From contig JANWIG010000038.1 in assembly GCA_025449975.1 (NCBI GenBank), forward strand, positions 42,389-106,388: a DNA stretch of 64,000 nucleotides, in the 5' to 3' direction. Position 1 is the stretch's first letter. Each line of letters starts with the position of its first letter. Positions 11,506-22,376 of the stretch are shown one piece after another. Made by a program: the position numbers and the translations under genes. The notes beneath the pieces are model-generated. The model saw nothing but the letters and a program-made list of their open reading frames with translations, was not told the DNA's origin and made no database searches. The DNA is from Thermoactinomycetaceae bacterium. GTDB lineage: Bacteria > Bacillota > Bacilli > Thermoactinomycetales > Thermoactinomycetaceae.

Positions 11506-12232
11506 AATTTCTACTAAATTTTGAAGCTCGCCTCGCTCTTTCCAGTCGTGGAAACAGAATATTGTTTTCCAGATGAACATGTTGAAACATGTCCGCCTCC
11601 AGCTGCTGTAGTTTTTGGAAAGTAACGCGATAAGTAGTGCATGCCCCTGCTGGCAAGCGGTATTGGTTGGTGATTTCATTCATCTCTTTTAACAAATCCC
11701 CAGCATGATCATGTTCGGCTTCTAACTGCTTGATCGCTTTTGATGCTCGGTCTAAGCTCTCTGCTGACCCTGTTTCAGCATAATCTTTGATCAGCGGGAA
11801 AACCACTTGTTCTTCTTCAACCAGATGCTGTTCTAGTTCCATCTTCAATTCATGGAATCGTTTGTGCAGCTGTCCCAGCTCAGGATGATTTGCTCCATGA
11901 ACACGGAAGATTTTGGTCACAAATTCACTTAATATCGGCAGTTCTTTATATAAATACCCATGATGGTGATCCATGATATGTTCGATCAATTCGGCATAAG
12001 GCGCCTCACGCCAATCTTTTGGCTGATCTGCTCGCTGAATGGCTTCCCGATACGATTCGTTTAGTTCATCCAAAAATTGTTCTGCGTTCATTTTCTTCTC
12101 GGCTAATACCGTTGATAAGATGCGATTGCCACCACAACAAAAGTCAACGCTATTCGCTTTGAACAAATTACTGGCACCCGGAAATTCTGCGACAATCTCA
12201 CCGATTTTTTCGGATCCCGTAAATCGTTTCAT
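11504..12232 (-). CDS. ric: Iron-sulfur cluster repair di-iron protein (ScdA/YtfE family)
   Basis: FKANSVDFCCGGNR N-terminal motif plus hemerythrin-like His/Glu pattern. Confidence 0.9.
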   Translation of the reverse strand: MKRFTGSEKIGEIVAEFPGASNLFKANSVDFCCGGNRILSTVLAEKKMNAEQFLDELNESYREAIQRADQPKDWREAPYAELIEHIMDHHHGYLYKELPILSEFVTKIFRVHGANHPELGQLHKRFHELKMELEQHLVEEEQVVFPLIKDYAETGSAESLDRASKAIKQLEAEHDHAGDLLKEMNEITNQYRLPAGACTTYRVTFQKLQQLEADMFQHVHLENNILFPRLERARRASKFSRN

Positions 12233-12387
12233 AAAAACCCTCCTTTCTTTTGATTATAAGACACCTCCAATTAGTCCGATGTGATTTGCATCACCATTCC
12301 GAGCCATCATTTGGGGATCGACTTTTGAATCGATTGAATCAAAAAAGCCCCTCCTAAAAAGGAAGAGGCTCTTTTTCATAAGTGATC

Positions 12388-13062
12388 TTACAGATCTGGA
12401 ATCTCCCAATCGATCTCTGTTTCACCCATTTGCCGCAAAAATTGATTGGTTCTCGAAAACGGACGGCTACCGAAAAAGCCGCGATCAGCGGAGTAAGGGC
12501 TCGGATGAGCAGACTCGATAATCAGATGGTGTGGACGAGTAATCAACGCTTTCTTCTGCTGGGCATTTCTACCCCACAAGATAAAAACACAGGGCTTTTC
12601 TCTTTCATTGAGCACCTGAATTACCCGATCCGTAAAATATTCCCATCCTTTACCACGATGAGAATTGGCTACACCCCGTCGAACAGTTAAGACCGTATTT
12701 AATAAAAGAACACCTTGCTCAGCCCATTTCACCAAATAGCCGTGATTGGGAACTTTACAACCTAAATCATGATGCAACTCTATGAAAATGTTTTGCAAAG
12801 ATGGTGGAATGGAGACGCCTGGCTTAACGGAAAAGCTTAAACCATGTGCCTGTCCTGGGCCATGATACGGATCTTGTCCTAAAATCACCACTTTGGTCTT
12901 TCGATAAGGCGTATAATGAAGGGCGGAATAGATTTCATACATATCTGGATAAATCGTCCGTGTTTTATATTCCTGAATTAAAAATTGCCGCAATTGCAAA
13001 TAATAAGGTTTGGTAAATTCTCCTCCTACCATCTCATGCCAATCATTTTTTAAGATCGCCAT
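12388..13062 (-). CDS. ung: Uracil-DNA glycosylase
   Basis: [36 protein letters not shown]. Confidence 0.96.
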   Translation of the reverse strand: MAILKNDWHEMVGGEFTKPYYLQLRQFLIQEYKTRTIYPDMYEIYSALHYTPYRKTKVVILGQDPYHGPGQAHGLSFSVKPGVSIPPSLQNIFIELHHDLGCKVPNHGYLVKWAEQGVLLLNTVLTVRRGVANSHRGKGWEYFTDRVIQVLNEREKPCVFILWGRNAQQKKALITRPHHLIIESAHPSPYSADRGFFGSRPFSRTNQFLRQMGETEIDWEIPDL

Positions 13063-13445
13063 ATGATGTATCCTTTCTCTTATAATTATTGATATTTTTG
13101 CATAGTTTCGCTAACTATGTAAAGAAGAATAGACGATCATTCACCGCTTGCTTGATTTACATCGTCTCTTCCATTTAAAAGAGGGTGACTCACTTAGAAG
13201 CCACCCTTTTTTCCACACAATATCGTTCTTCATGTTGCGCCTTCAAATTCATTGTAAACAGATAGGAATAATATATAAAAATCTCTTGATTTTCGATCGA
13301 TAATAGAGGATACTAATAAAAAAATAAACACATCTTATCCGATTTGTATTGTAGGATTTATATTTCCTAGACAAGGGATCTTACATACCATGTCTAGTTT
13401 AGATAGATTGTTTTCTCTCAAACTGAGATCATAGGAGGTTATCAC

Positions 13446-14471
13446 ATGAAAAGAAAGCCGATTTTCTTCCTTGCTATTCTTCTTATTCTACTACTCACGG
13501 CTTGCTCTTCTACTCACGATTCATCTAATAGTCCATCTGGAAATGTCACACTTCTAAACGTATCGTATGATCCCACTCGCGAATTGTACCAAGAATATAA
13601 TGAAGCTTTTAAAAAGCATTGGAAGGAACAAACAGGTCAAGCGATCACGATTCAGCAATCCCATGGTGGTTCAGGAAAACAAGCTCGTTCGGTCATTGAT
13701 GGTCTAAAAGCAGATGTAGTCACGCTTGCCCTCGCTTACGATATTGACGCCATTTCAGAAAAAGGCTTGATCCAAAAAGGTTGGCAAGACAAGCGAAAAC
13801 ATAATAGCTCTCCTTATACTTCAACCATTGTCTTTCTTGTTCGCAAAGGAAATCCGAAAGGGATCAAGGATTGGACTGATTTAGTAAAGCCTGGCGTATC
13901 TGTCATCACCCCAAATCCCAAAACTTCCGGTGGGGCTCGCTGGAATCATCTTGCTGCATGGGGCTATGCCTTAAAACAAAACAACAACGACGAAGCGAAG
14001 GCAAAAGAATTCGTAACCAATCTCTATAAAAACGTTCCCGTCCTTGATTCAGGAGCTCGTGGTGCAACAACCACATTCGTCGAGCGTGGCATTGGTGATG
14101 TTTTGCTCGCTTGGGAAAATGAAGCCTATCTATCTCTGGAAAAACTGGGCAAAGATCAATTTGAAATCGTCGTTCCTTCGATCAGTATCTTGGCCGAGCC
14201 ACCCGTCGCAGTTGTAGACAAAGTCGTCGATCAAAAAGGAACTCGCAAAGTAGCTGAGGCTTATCTCGATTATCTTTATAGCGAGGAAGGCCAAGAAATC
14301 GCAGCAAAATATTATTACCGTCCTACTTTAGACAAAATAAAAGCAAAATACGAAAATAAATTCCCAAAAGTCAATTTATTTACGATTGATGAAGTATTTG
14401 GCGGATGGGAAAAAGCCCAAAAAACACACTTTTCCGATGGTGGCATTTTTGATCAAATCTACAAAAAATAA
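13446..14471 (+). CDS. sbp: Sulfate ABC transporter substrate-binding lipoprotein
   Basis: Lipobox [54 protein letters not shown]. Confidence 0.9.
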   Translation: MKRKPIFFLAILLILLLTACSSTHDSSNSPSGNVTLLNVSYDPTRELYQEYNEAFKKHWKEQTGQAITIQQSHGGSGKQARSVIDGLKADVVTLALAYDIDAISEKGLIQKGWQDKRKHNSSPYTSTIVFLVRKGNPKGIKDWTDLVKPGVSVITPNPKTSGGARWNHLAAWGYALKQNNNDEAKAKEFVTNLYKNVPVLDSGARGATTTFVERGIGDVLLAWENEAYLSLEKLGKDQFEIVVPSISILAEPPVAVVDKVVDQKGTRKVAEAYLDYLYSEEGQEIAAKYYYRPTLDKIKAKYENKFPKVNLFTIDEVFGGWEKAQKTHFSDGGIFDQIYKK

Positions 14472-14522
14472 GCGATTGCTTGCATGTATAGGATAGAGCC
14501 CTGCGAACAGTTAACGAAAACC

Positions 14523-14573
14523 AGTCGGTGTCAAGTGAAGTACATGGAGTTTATACTTCCATCGACACCGACT
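14523..14573 (+). promoter_or_regulatory. Intercistronic stem-loop between sbp and cysT
   Basis: AGTCGGTGTC / GACACCGACT with nested GAAGTA / TACTTC. Confidence 0.6.
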
Positions 14574-14619
14574 TTGGATTTAAATCATTTTCAGAATTTA
14601 CAATGATGGATGTGATGAA

Positions 14620-15456
14620 TTGTTGTTTAAACAAAATCGCGCTTTACCCGGTTTTGGACTTACATTGGGAATCACCCTATTGTATCTCAGTCTCATCGTA
14701 TTGATCCCACTTTCCGGTGTCTTGATCCAAACCGCTTCACTGAGTTGGGAGCAATTTTGGGAAACGATTAGCGATTCCCGTGTAGTTGCATCGTATCAAC
14801 TTAGCTTTGGAGCATCCTTTGTTGCCGCGGGAATCAATGTGATCTTTGGCTTACTCATCGCATGGGTACTCGTTCGTTACTCATTTCCCGGAAAAAGAGT
14901 GATTGATGGACTGATTGACCTTCCTTTTGCTTTGCCCACTGCTGTTGCTGGAATTGTTCTAACTACTCTCTATTCCCCAAATGGCTGGATTGGTTCCTTT
15001 TTTGATTCCTTTGGCATAAAAGTAGCTTTTACCCCGCTGGGAATTATCATTGCATTGACTTTCATCGGCTTGCCATTTGTCGTTCGAACCGTTCAGCCCG
15101 TCTTAGAAGATTTAGATAAAGAAATGGAAGAAGCGGCTTCGATCTTAGGCGCTAGTCGTTGGCAAACTTTTCGTTTTGTCATCTTGCCACCACTTTATCC
15201 GGCACTTCTAACCGGCTTTTCTCTCGCCTTTGCTCGTGCGCTCGGCGAGTACGGCTCGATCGTCTTTATCTCTGGAAACATGCCGATGAAAACAGAAATT
15301 ACTCCTTTGTTAATCATGACCAAATTAGAGCAATTCGATTACGCCGGAGCAACAGCGATTGCTCTCGTCATGTTAACTATTTCATTTTTATTGCTCTTTC
15401 TCATCAATGGTATTCAATGGTTCTCTCAGCGTCATCAAAGATCCGCAAGAAAGTGA
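14620..15456 (+). CDS. cysT: Sulfate ABC transporter permease CysT
   Basis: Permease EAA-like loop ([21 protein letters not shown]); follows sbp. Confidence 0.9.
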   Translation: MLFKQNRALPGFGLTLGITLLYLSLIVLIPLSGVLIQTASLSWEQFWETISDSRVVASYQLSFGASFVAAGINVIFGLLIAWVLVRYSFPGKRVIDGLIDLPFALPTAVAGIVLTTLYSPNGWIGSFFDSFGIKVAFTPLGIIIALTFIGLPFVVRTVQPVLEDLDKEMEEAASILGASRWQTFRFVILPPLYPALLTGFSLAFARALGEYGSIVFISGNMPMKTEITPLLIMTKLEQFDYAGATAIALVMLTISFLLLFLINGIQWFSQRHQRSARK

Positions 15457-15467
15457 GTGATAACCAA

Positions 15468-16355
15468 ATGAAAAGTAGCGTGGCTCCATCCGAAGGCATC
15501 CCGCTCCAAAAGACCATACCGATCAAGCAGACCAAACGGTTTCGCTGGCTATTGATCAGTCTAGTCTTTCTCTTTTTGAGTTTGTTTTTATTGATTCCAT
15601 TAGTTGCCATCTTCGTTGAAGCTTTCTCTCAAGGATTGGATGTTTACTTCGAGGCCATCACTGAACCTTATGCGGCTTCAGCGATTCAGTTAACCCTACT
15701 TGTCGCCGCCATTGCGGTCCCCCTCAATCTTTTATTTGGGGTAGTGGCTTCTTGGTGCTTAGCCAAGTTTGATTTCCCAGGAAAAAATTTCATCATTACC
15801 TTAATCGATTTGCCATTTGCGATTTCTCCAGTGATCTCTGGGCTGATATTCGTCTTACTTTTTGGAACACAAGGACTACTGGGCGATTGGCTGATTGCCC
15901 ACAATCTTAGAATCGTCTTTGCTGTACCTGGTATTGTTTTAGCAACAGTTTTTGTAACCTTTCCTTTCGTCGCTAGAGAGTTAATCCCTTTGATGCAATC
16001 GCAAGGGATTCAAGAAGAGGAAGCAGCGACAAGTCTGGGCGCAAACGGATGGCAAGTCTTTTTTCGGATCACATTGCCCAACATCAAATGGGGGCTATTG
16101 TATGGTGTGATCTTATGTAACGCCCGAGCGATGGGTGAATTTGGTGCAGTTTCAGTCGTTTCAGGACATATCCGAGGGGAGACCAATACCATTCCTCTCC
16201 ATGTCGAAACTCTTTACAACGAATACAACTTTACGGCTGCTTTTGCTGTGGCTTCGCTCCTTACCTTATTGGCACTGATCACCCTGATCGTCAAAGGCTT
16301 TGTCGAATGGAAAACAAAACAAAGCGAAAATGAGAGTCAATCCGAGATTGGATAA
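15468..16355 (+). CDS. cysW: Sulfate ABC transporter permease CysW
   Basis: Start re-picked at [10 protein letters not shown], removing overlap with cys[31 protein letters not shown]. Confidence 0.9.
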   Translation: MKSSVAPSEGIPLQKTIPIKQTKRFRWLLISLVFLFLSLFLLIPLVAIFVEAFSQGLDVYFEAITEPYAASAIQLTLLVAAIAVPLNLLFGVVASWCLAKFDFPGKNFIITLIDLPFAISPVISGLIFVLLFGTQGLLGDWLIAHNLRIVFAVPGIVLATVFVTFPFVARELIPLMQSQGIQEEEAATSLGANGWQVFFRITLPNIKWGLLYGVILCNARAMGEFGAVSVVSGHIRGETNTIPLHVETLYNEYNFTAAFAVASLLTLLALITLIVKGFVEWKTKQSENESQSEIG

Positions 16356-16400
16356 TCGTTAAATCACTTTATGAGTTAGAGGAGATAGAAGGGGGGGAAT

Positions 16401-16594
16401 CCGTTTACGAAAAACGAATTGGTTAATCTATAGAAATGATCCCCTTTCCATGCGCTAGTGATGGAATCATCGGATCGTACCGTAAGTTACAAGGGAGTTT
16501 ACACCTGGAAAGTGTTCGTTCAAACGGTAGTGGCAAAGCAGGACACGATGAATCAAGAACAAAACAAAAACTCTTATCAAGTTTTTCGTAACGG
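16401..16594 (+). repeat. Structured element, copy 2: complementary ends and conserved GGTAGTGGCAAA core, between cysW and cysA
   Basis: CCGTT(T)ACGAAAAAC (16401-16415) complementary to GTTTTTCGTAACGG (16581-16594); internal TTCCAT/ATGGAA, TACCGT/ACGGTA, ACAC/GTGT stems. Confidence 0.6.
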
Positions 16595-16600
16595 AATAAG

Positions 16601-17659
16601 ATGAGTATAGAAGTGAAGAATGTCTCAAAAAAATTCGGAACCTTTCAAGCCCTACACAACGTGAATCTTAAGATCAACTCCGGTGAACTCATTGCTCTTC
16701 TCGGCCCATCTGGATCGGGAAAAACCACCTTACTGAGAATCATCGCCGGACTTGAGTCACCGGATTCTGGGCAAATTTACTTTGATGACCGTGATGTCAC
16801 TTTTTATCCTGTACAAGCTCGTGGAGTTGGCTTCGTTTTCCAACATTACGCTTTGTTTCGTCATATGACTGTCTTTGATAACATTTCATTTGGTTTACGT
16901 GTCCGTCCACGTAACAAACGCCCTTCTCCAACAGAAATAAAGGAGCGCGTTCAGGAACTGCTTCAGTTGGTTCAGCTCGAAGGATTAGCAGGTCGCTATC
17001 CGAGCCAATTGTCCGGTGGACAACGCCAACGAGTCTCATTAGCTAGAGCCTTAGCGGTTCAACCACAAGTACTATTATTAGATGAACCATTTGGAGCCTT
17101 AGATACCAAAGTGCGCCGCGAACTGCGCCGTTGGTTACGCCGCTTACACGATGAACTTCAGATCACCACCATCTTTGTGACTCATGACCAAGAAGAAGCA
17201 CTGGAATTAGCGAATCGGATTGTGATCATGAACCACGGACAAATTGAACAAGAAGGGACGCCTGAGGAAGTCTATGACCACCCAGCGAATCCTTTTGTCT
17301 TTGACTTTCTCGGTAGCGTAAATATCTTTCGAGGTAGAGTCAGCCACGGCAAAGCAACGTTGGGAGCGATTGAGATCCATGCTCCCGAATATGCGGATCG
17401 TAAAGATTCGCCTGCTGTCGCTTATGTCCGTCCTCATGAATGGGTGATTGATCGAAACAAAACCGACGATACTTCAATGGAAGTCGTGATCCGCTACGCC
17501 CATCCAGTCGGACCAACCATTCGTTTGGAAGTAGAACGCCTGGATGAAGAGGAAATTTTAGAAGTCGAATTAACAAAAGAACGCTTTCATGAGCTCGATC
17601 TATCGGTCAGTCAGCGGATCTTTATTAAACCTCGCAATATCAGGGTGTTCCCCATCTAA
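16601..17659 (+). CDS. cysA: Sulfate ABC transporter ATP-binding protein CysA
   Basis: [46 protein letters not shown]-terminal TOBE-like region. Confidence 0.93.
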   Translation: MSIEVKNVSKKFGTFQALHNVNLKINSGELIALLGPSGSGKTTLLRIIAGLESPDSGQIYFDDRDVTFYPVQARGVGFVFQHYALFRHMTVFDNISFGLRVRPRNKRPSPTEIKERVQELLQLVQLEGLAGRYPSQLSGGQRQRVSLARALAVQPQVLLLDEPFGALDTKVRRELRRWLRRLHDELQITTIFVTHDQEEALELANRIVIMNHGQIEQEGTPEEVYDHPANPFVFDFLGSVNIFRGRVSHGKATLGAIEIHAPEYADRKDSPAVAYVRPHEWVIDRNKTDDTSMEVVIRYAHPVGPTIRLEVERLDEEEILEVELTKERFHELDLSVSQRIFIKPRNIRVFPI

Positions 17660-17670
17660 TCAGTATGAAA

Positions 17671-17703
17671 AACCCCCTCGCTGCAAACAGTAGCGCGGGG
17701 GTT
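17671..17703 (+). terminator. Hairpin between convergent genes
   Basis: AACCCCCtCGCT / AGCGcGGGGGTT. Confidence 0.7.
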
Positions 17704-17713
17704 GCTTATTGGA

Positions 17714-18475
17714 TCAACGATAAAAAAAGTCCACTTTCGAGCCAAAAATACCGCATCGCTCTGTACCGACTTGGAGCAACCGAATCTTACCTTCCGACAC
17801 CCAAAACTCGACGCCATACGGTGGCAAATGATAAAAATAAACATCTGCGGACTCAGTTCCCGTATTGTCAAAAACTTGTTCCAATCGATAGTTATTTCCA
17901 AATACCTCTCTGACATGATCAAAAGTCATCGCTTCATAATGAGGCGGTAAACTACCACCTGGATTTTTCGTATATTGGAGAGTAATGGCACAGGTGTGAC
18001 CATTGTTTATATCCATCGATTCGGTATAAAATCCAACATCCTTATCATCAAACAACCAATACGGACTTCCTCTGAAAACATCGTCATGTGGCCCCCACAC
18101 CCGATTTACTTCACTTAGGGATCCATCTACAGAAAAAGGGACGCCATATACTTTTCCCTGCGCAGCATACTCTTTGATTTCTTTCGCCAGTTCTATTCCC
18201 CGCTCTTCCATGGTCGTAGAAGAGGAAGAATTCGAAGAAGCGCTTGCTGAATCTGAAGATGATTGATTCCCAAGGGAATTAATAGTGATCTTTTCGATCA
18301 CGGTAGCCGAATCTGTGACGGTAACCAAATCGGTATCCAATACAAACCAAAGATTCGCTGCAACAAGACCGATCATTAAGACAAGAATTCCGACTAGCCA
18401 CCTTCGTCCAATCCAAACATAAGAAGTTTTCTTTTTCACCTTAGAAGTAGTTGTTTGATCTTCTTCTTTTTTCAT
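17714..18475 (-). CDS. Membrane-anchored DUF4309-like protein
   Basis: Single N-terminal TM, Ser-rich linker, DUF4309/YjgB-like domain (VYGVPFSV...VWGPHDD...YTESMDIN). Confidence 0.65.
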   Translation of the reverse strand: MKKEEDQTTTSKVKKKTSYVWIGRRWLVGILVLMIGLVAANLWFVLDTDLVTVTDSATVIEKITINSLGNQSSSDSASASSNSSSSTTMEERGIELAKEIKEYAAQGKVYGVPFSVDGSLSEVNRVWGPHDDVFRGSPYWLFDDKDVGFYTESMDINNGHTCAITLQYTKNPGGSLPPHYEAMTFDHVREVFGNNYRLEQVFDNTGTESADVYFYHLPPYGVEFWVSEGKIRLLQVGTERCGIFGSKVDFFYR

Positions 18476-18670
18476 ACTTCTCTCCAAAAAGTCTTTGATT
18501 TAACACTCTTATAGCTGATGGGAGTCTCAGCTAGTTAGCAATTGCAGTCCATTCGGTTTAGGACTCCTTCAGTTAGAAGGGATCACTGGAGCCGAATACC
18601 TGCTCGCAGTGTTTCAGTAATCGATAAAAATACTTACTCCCAGTACGCTGAAAGCTCACATGTTCCATTA

Positions 18671-18723
18671 TGCAGAACATTGTTACTCTTATCAATCCCA
18701 TAAGGATTTCAAAACAACGCCCA
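18671..18723 (-). ncRNA. Diverged second copy of part of the 10716-10947 structured RNA
   Basis: Minus strand GGGCGTTGTTTTGAAATCCTTATGGGATTGATAAGAGTAACAATG aligns with GGCGTTGCTTGGTAATCCCTTTATGGGATTGCTTAGAGCAACCATTTTG. Confidence 0.4.
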
Positions 18724-18953
18724 TGATCCGCTAAAAAATATCGTTTTCTAGAAAAAATGCAACTACATGGCTAATTGGTGAATGCATTCCTTATTTCTAA
18801 CCATAATATGGATATCCATCTTTTTTTCTGCTTTCCTCCTGCTTTTATTATAAAATTAGGTATTGCCATAAACTCCAAATTTCGATATACTGTCCACTAT
18901 AGATGAACAGATGTTTTTACAACAGAAACAATTTAGTGATAGGAGATACATCG

Positions 18954-20258
18954 ATGGAAAAGCAAGTAATCAAAGTAGGACTGATGGGCCTTGGAACAGT
19001 AGGCACTGGAGTCGTCCGAATCATCGAAGGTCATCAAGAAGATTTGCTTAAACAGACAGGTCTTCCGATTCAAGTAGAAAAAATCCTTGTCAGAAATAAA
19101 GATAAAAATCGGAGCATCGATGTTCCGATAGAAAAACTAACAACCGATGCAAATGAAATTCTCGACTCACCAGAGATCGATGTCGTTATTGAAGTAATGG
19201 GTGGAATTCATCCCGCAAAAGAATATATCTTAACTGCACTAGAAAAAGGGAAACATATCGTCACAGCAAACAAAGATTTAATGGCTCTTTATGGTGACGA
19301 AATTTTAAGTCTGGCAAAGAAGAATCATTGCGATGTTTTTTATGAAGCAAGTGTTGCCGGTGGGATCCCGATTTTACGGGCATTATCTGAGAGCTTTTCA
19401 TCCGACCGGATCACCAAAATCATGGGGATTGTGAATGGAACCACTAACTTTATTCTCAGTAAAATGAGTCAAGAAGGAGCAGACTACCACGAAGTGTTAG
19501 CCGAAGCGCAAGCACTCGGTTATGCCGAAGCAGACCCGACATCGGATGTCGAAGGTTTGGATGCAGCTCGGAAAATGGTTATTTTATCTACTCTCGGTTT
19601 CCATATCCCCATCAAACTGGAAGAAGTCTCCGTCAGAGGGATCAGTCAGGTTACAAAGGAAGATATTACGTATGCCAAAAATTTAGGATATGAAATGAAG
19701 TTGCTCGGCTTAGCTGAACAAAATGGCGAAGGAATTGAAGTGAGTGTCGAACCAACTTTGGTACATAAATCCCATCCTCTCGCCTCGGTGAATGGTGTGT
19801 ATAATGCGGTCTATGTACACGGACAGGCAGTCGGTGAAACCATGTTCTATGGTCCTGGAGCTGGTGAACTCCCAACAGCCACCGTCGTCGTCTCTGATTT
19901 AGTGACCGTTGTGAAGAATATGAAACTCCAAGTCAATGGTTTAGGAATCGCCTCTTCTTATAATGAAAAGAAACTAAAAAGCGATGATCAAAGATTTAGC
20001 AAATACTTCCTGCGAATGATCGTTCCGGATCAACCTGGAGTATTTACTCAGATTTCCCAAATCTTGGCTGAGAACGAAATTTCCTTGGCGACGATTCTAC
20101 AGCAGCCTAAATCGAAAGAGAAAAAAGCAGAAATCATCATCACCACCCATCGCGCTTCCAAACAAAGCTTTACAATGGCGCTCGCTCAAATGGAAAAAAT
20201 GGAGATCGTATCCGAGATCAAAAGTTACTATCGCATTGAGGGAGGAGAAACAGAATGA
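18954..20258 (+). CDS. hom: Homoserine dehydrogenase
   Basis: Start re-picked at [19 protein letters not shown] after aggaga; C-terminal ACT domain. Confidence 0.95.
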   Translation: MEKQVIKVGLMGLGTVGTGVVRIIEGHQEDLLKQTGLPIQVEKILVRNKDKNRSIDVPIEKLTTDANEILDSPEIDVVIEVMGGIHPAKEYILTALEKGKHIVTANKDLMALYGDEILSLAKKNHCDVFYEASVAGGIPILRALSESFSSDRITKIMGIVNGTTNFILSKMSQEGADYHEVLAEAQALGYAEADPTSDVEGLDAARKMVILSTLGFHIPIKLEEVSVRGISQVTKEDITYAKNLGYEMKLLGLAEQNGEGIEVSVEPTLVHKSHPLASVNGVYNAVYVHGQAVGETMFYGPGAGELPTATVVVSDLVTVVKNMKLQVNGLGIASSYNEKKLKSDDQRFSKYFLRMIVPDQPGVFTQISQILAENEISLATILQQPKSKEKKAEIIITTHRASKQSFTMALAQMEKMEIVSEIKSYYRIEGGETE

Positions 20259-21319
20259 GCTACCCGATCAGCCAAGTAGGGATTATTCAGCGTTACCGTG
20301 AACACTTGCCCGTCACTGAAAACACCCCTATTCTTACCTTACACGAGGGAAACACCCCTCTGATTTATGCTGCCAACTTATCCAAGGAATTGGGACTGCA
20401 ACTTTATTTTAAATATGAAGGTCTAAACCCAACCGGCTCATTTAAAGACAGAGGAATGGTCATGGCTGTGGCCAAAGCAGTTGAAGAAGGAAATACCACC
20501 ATTATGTGAGCTTCTACTGGTAACACCTCCGCTTCTGCAGCTGCTTATGCCGCACGTGCCGGATTAGAGTGTATCGTTCTCATTCCAACGGGGAAAATCG
20601 CCCTTGGAAAGTTAGCACAAGCCGTCGCCTACGGCGCTAAAATCGTCTCGATCGATGGCAACTTTGACCAAGCTTTGGAGATTGCCCGGGAGATCACCGA
20701 TCATAAACCGATCACCCTAGTGAACTCGGTCAATCCATATCGGATTGAAGGACAAAAAACCTCTTCCTTCGAAATTGTCGATACCTTGGGCAATGCTCCT
20801 GACATTTTAGCTATTCCGGTGGGTAACGCAGGAAACATCACGGCTTATTGGAAAGGATTTAAAGAGTATTACAACGCTCAAAAGAGCAGCCAATTGCCAA
20901 AGATGTTCGGTTTCCAAGCTGCAGGTGCAGCCCCGCTCGTCCTCGGCGAACCCGTTCTTCATCCGGAAACCGTCGCTACCGCGATTCGGATCGGAAATCC
21001 CGCGAGCAAAGATGGAGCTCTCAATGCAGTAAAAGAGTCGGGTGGTTTAATTGATAGTGTGACAGATGAGGAGATTTTAGCGGCGCAACAACGATTGGCC
21101 CGTACAGAAGGAATCTTCTGTGAACCTGCCTCCGCTGCTTCCCTTGCAGGAGTCATCAAAAAACGGCAAGCCAAGCTAATTGCAGATGATACCACGATCG
21201 TCTGTGTATTGACAGGGAATGGCTTAAAAGATCCCGACATTGTTATTAACTCCATGAACTTCAAACCAGAGACCATCCCTGCTACTTATGACGCCGTACT
21301 CTCATTGATGGATAGGTAA
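20255..21319 (+). pseudogene. thrC: Threonine synthase with one in-frame TGA (20507-20509)
   Basis: [11 protein letters not shown]... [20 protein letters not shown]... [20 protein letters not shown]-type conserved blocks; both halves in the same frame. Confidence 0.9.
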
Positions 21320-21324
21320 AGGAC

Positions 21325-22281
21325 GTGAGCGAAATGCAACACTCCCCTACCGCTATAGAAGTAAAAGTTCCAGCAAGTACGGCAAATTTAGGTCCAGGTT
21401 TTGATACCATCGGTCTCGCTTTTCAACTTTATACCACGATCCGTATGCGTTTCGCTGATCAAATTGAGGTTATCTCGCACAACGAGGAGCTGAAAAGTCT
21501 CCCCACAGACAAAACCAACTTGATCTACCGTGTTGCTGCTGATTTATTTACTCGCGCTGGTTTACCCGAACCCAAGCTGGCGATTGATATTTACTCAGAT
21601 ATTCCCTTAACCCGCGGTCTGGGAAGTAGCGCAGCGGCGATCGTCGGTGGATTGATCGGTGCCAACTATCTTGCAGGGGAACCCTTCACACAAGAACAAT
21701 TATTTTCGATCGCTGTCCAATGGGAAGGACATCCAGACAATGTAGGAGCTTCGTTATTTGGCGGTATTGTTGTAGCGACCATGCCGGAAAATCCCGACGA
21801 TCCTGTCCCATATGTTCGTCTACCGGCACCACCGCTTCATATCTTGGTGACGATCCCTCATTTTCATTTGGCGACAACCAAAGCCCGTTCGGTTTTACCT
21901 GAGCAATACGAAAAAGAAGATGTTGTTTACAATATCGGTCGCAGTAGCCTCTTGGTCGCAGCACTGACGCAAGGACGTCTCGACTTACTGAAAAAAGCGA
22001 TGCGAGATCGCATTCATCAGCCTCATCGGGCAAGGCTCGTTCCCGGACTGGAAGAAATTATTCACCATGCCCCCGAACATGGCGCCTTAGGTGTCGCATT
22101 GAGCGGAGCCGGTCCCACTATTTTAAGTTTTTATCAAACTGAAGCAGAAAAAGAACAACTCATTTCCTTTATTGATCAAGTCATGACCAATCATCAAATC
22201 GATTACGAAAACATGCTCCTTACCCCTGACTCACAAGGAGCGCAAATCTGTACCACCCACTCATCCCTTTCCTCTTCTTAA
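21325..22281 (+). CDS. thrB: Homoserine kinase
   Basis: VPASTANLGPGFDTIGLAF; PLTRGLGSSAAAIVGG (GHMP kinase). Confidence 0.95.
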   Translation: MSEMQHSPTAIEVKVPASTANLGPGFDTIGLAFQLYTTIRMRFADQIEVISHNEELKSLPTDKTNLIYRVAADLFTRAGLPEPKLAIDIYSDIPLTRGLGSSAAAIVGGLIGANYLAGEPFTQEQLFSIAVQWEGHPDNVGASLFGGIVVATMPENPDDPVPYVRLPAPPLHILVTIPHFHLATTKARSVLPEQYEKEDVVYNIGRSSLLVAALTQGRLDLLKKAMRDRIHQPHRARLVPGLEEIIHHAPEHGALGVALSGAGPTILSFYQTEAEKEQLISFIDQVMTNHQIDYENMLLTPDSQGAQICTTHSSLSSS

Positions 22282-22293
22282 AAAGTGCTTAAA

Positions 22294-22326
22294 AAAGCCC
22301 GTTGATCCTTCTTGTCAACGGGCTTT
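22294..22326 (+). terminator. Bidirectional-looking terminator
   Basis: AAAGCCCGTTGA / TCAACGGGCTTT. Confidence 0.8.
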
Positions 22327-22376
22327 CCTTCCCTTTATACCCTTTCTGTGTCGAATCACATCCGATTGACTGTTTT

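Noticed and set aside
13200-13445. S-box (SAM) or T-box leader upstream of the sulfate transporter
   Set aside because: No S-box core and no T-box AGGGUGGNACCGCG-like sequence seen.
20507-20560. Selenocysteine insertion in ThrC as the favoured explanation
   Set aside because: No convincing bSECIS-like hairpin downstream of the TGA and no selenoprotein gene in the window; kept only as an alternative to test.
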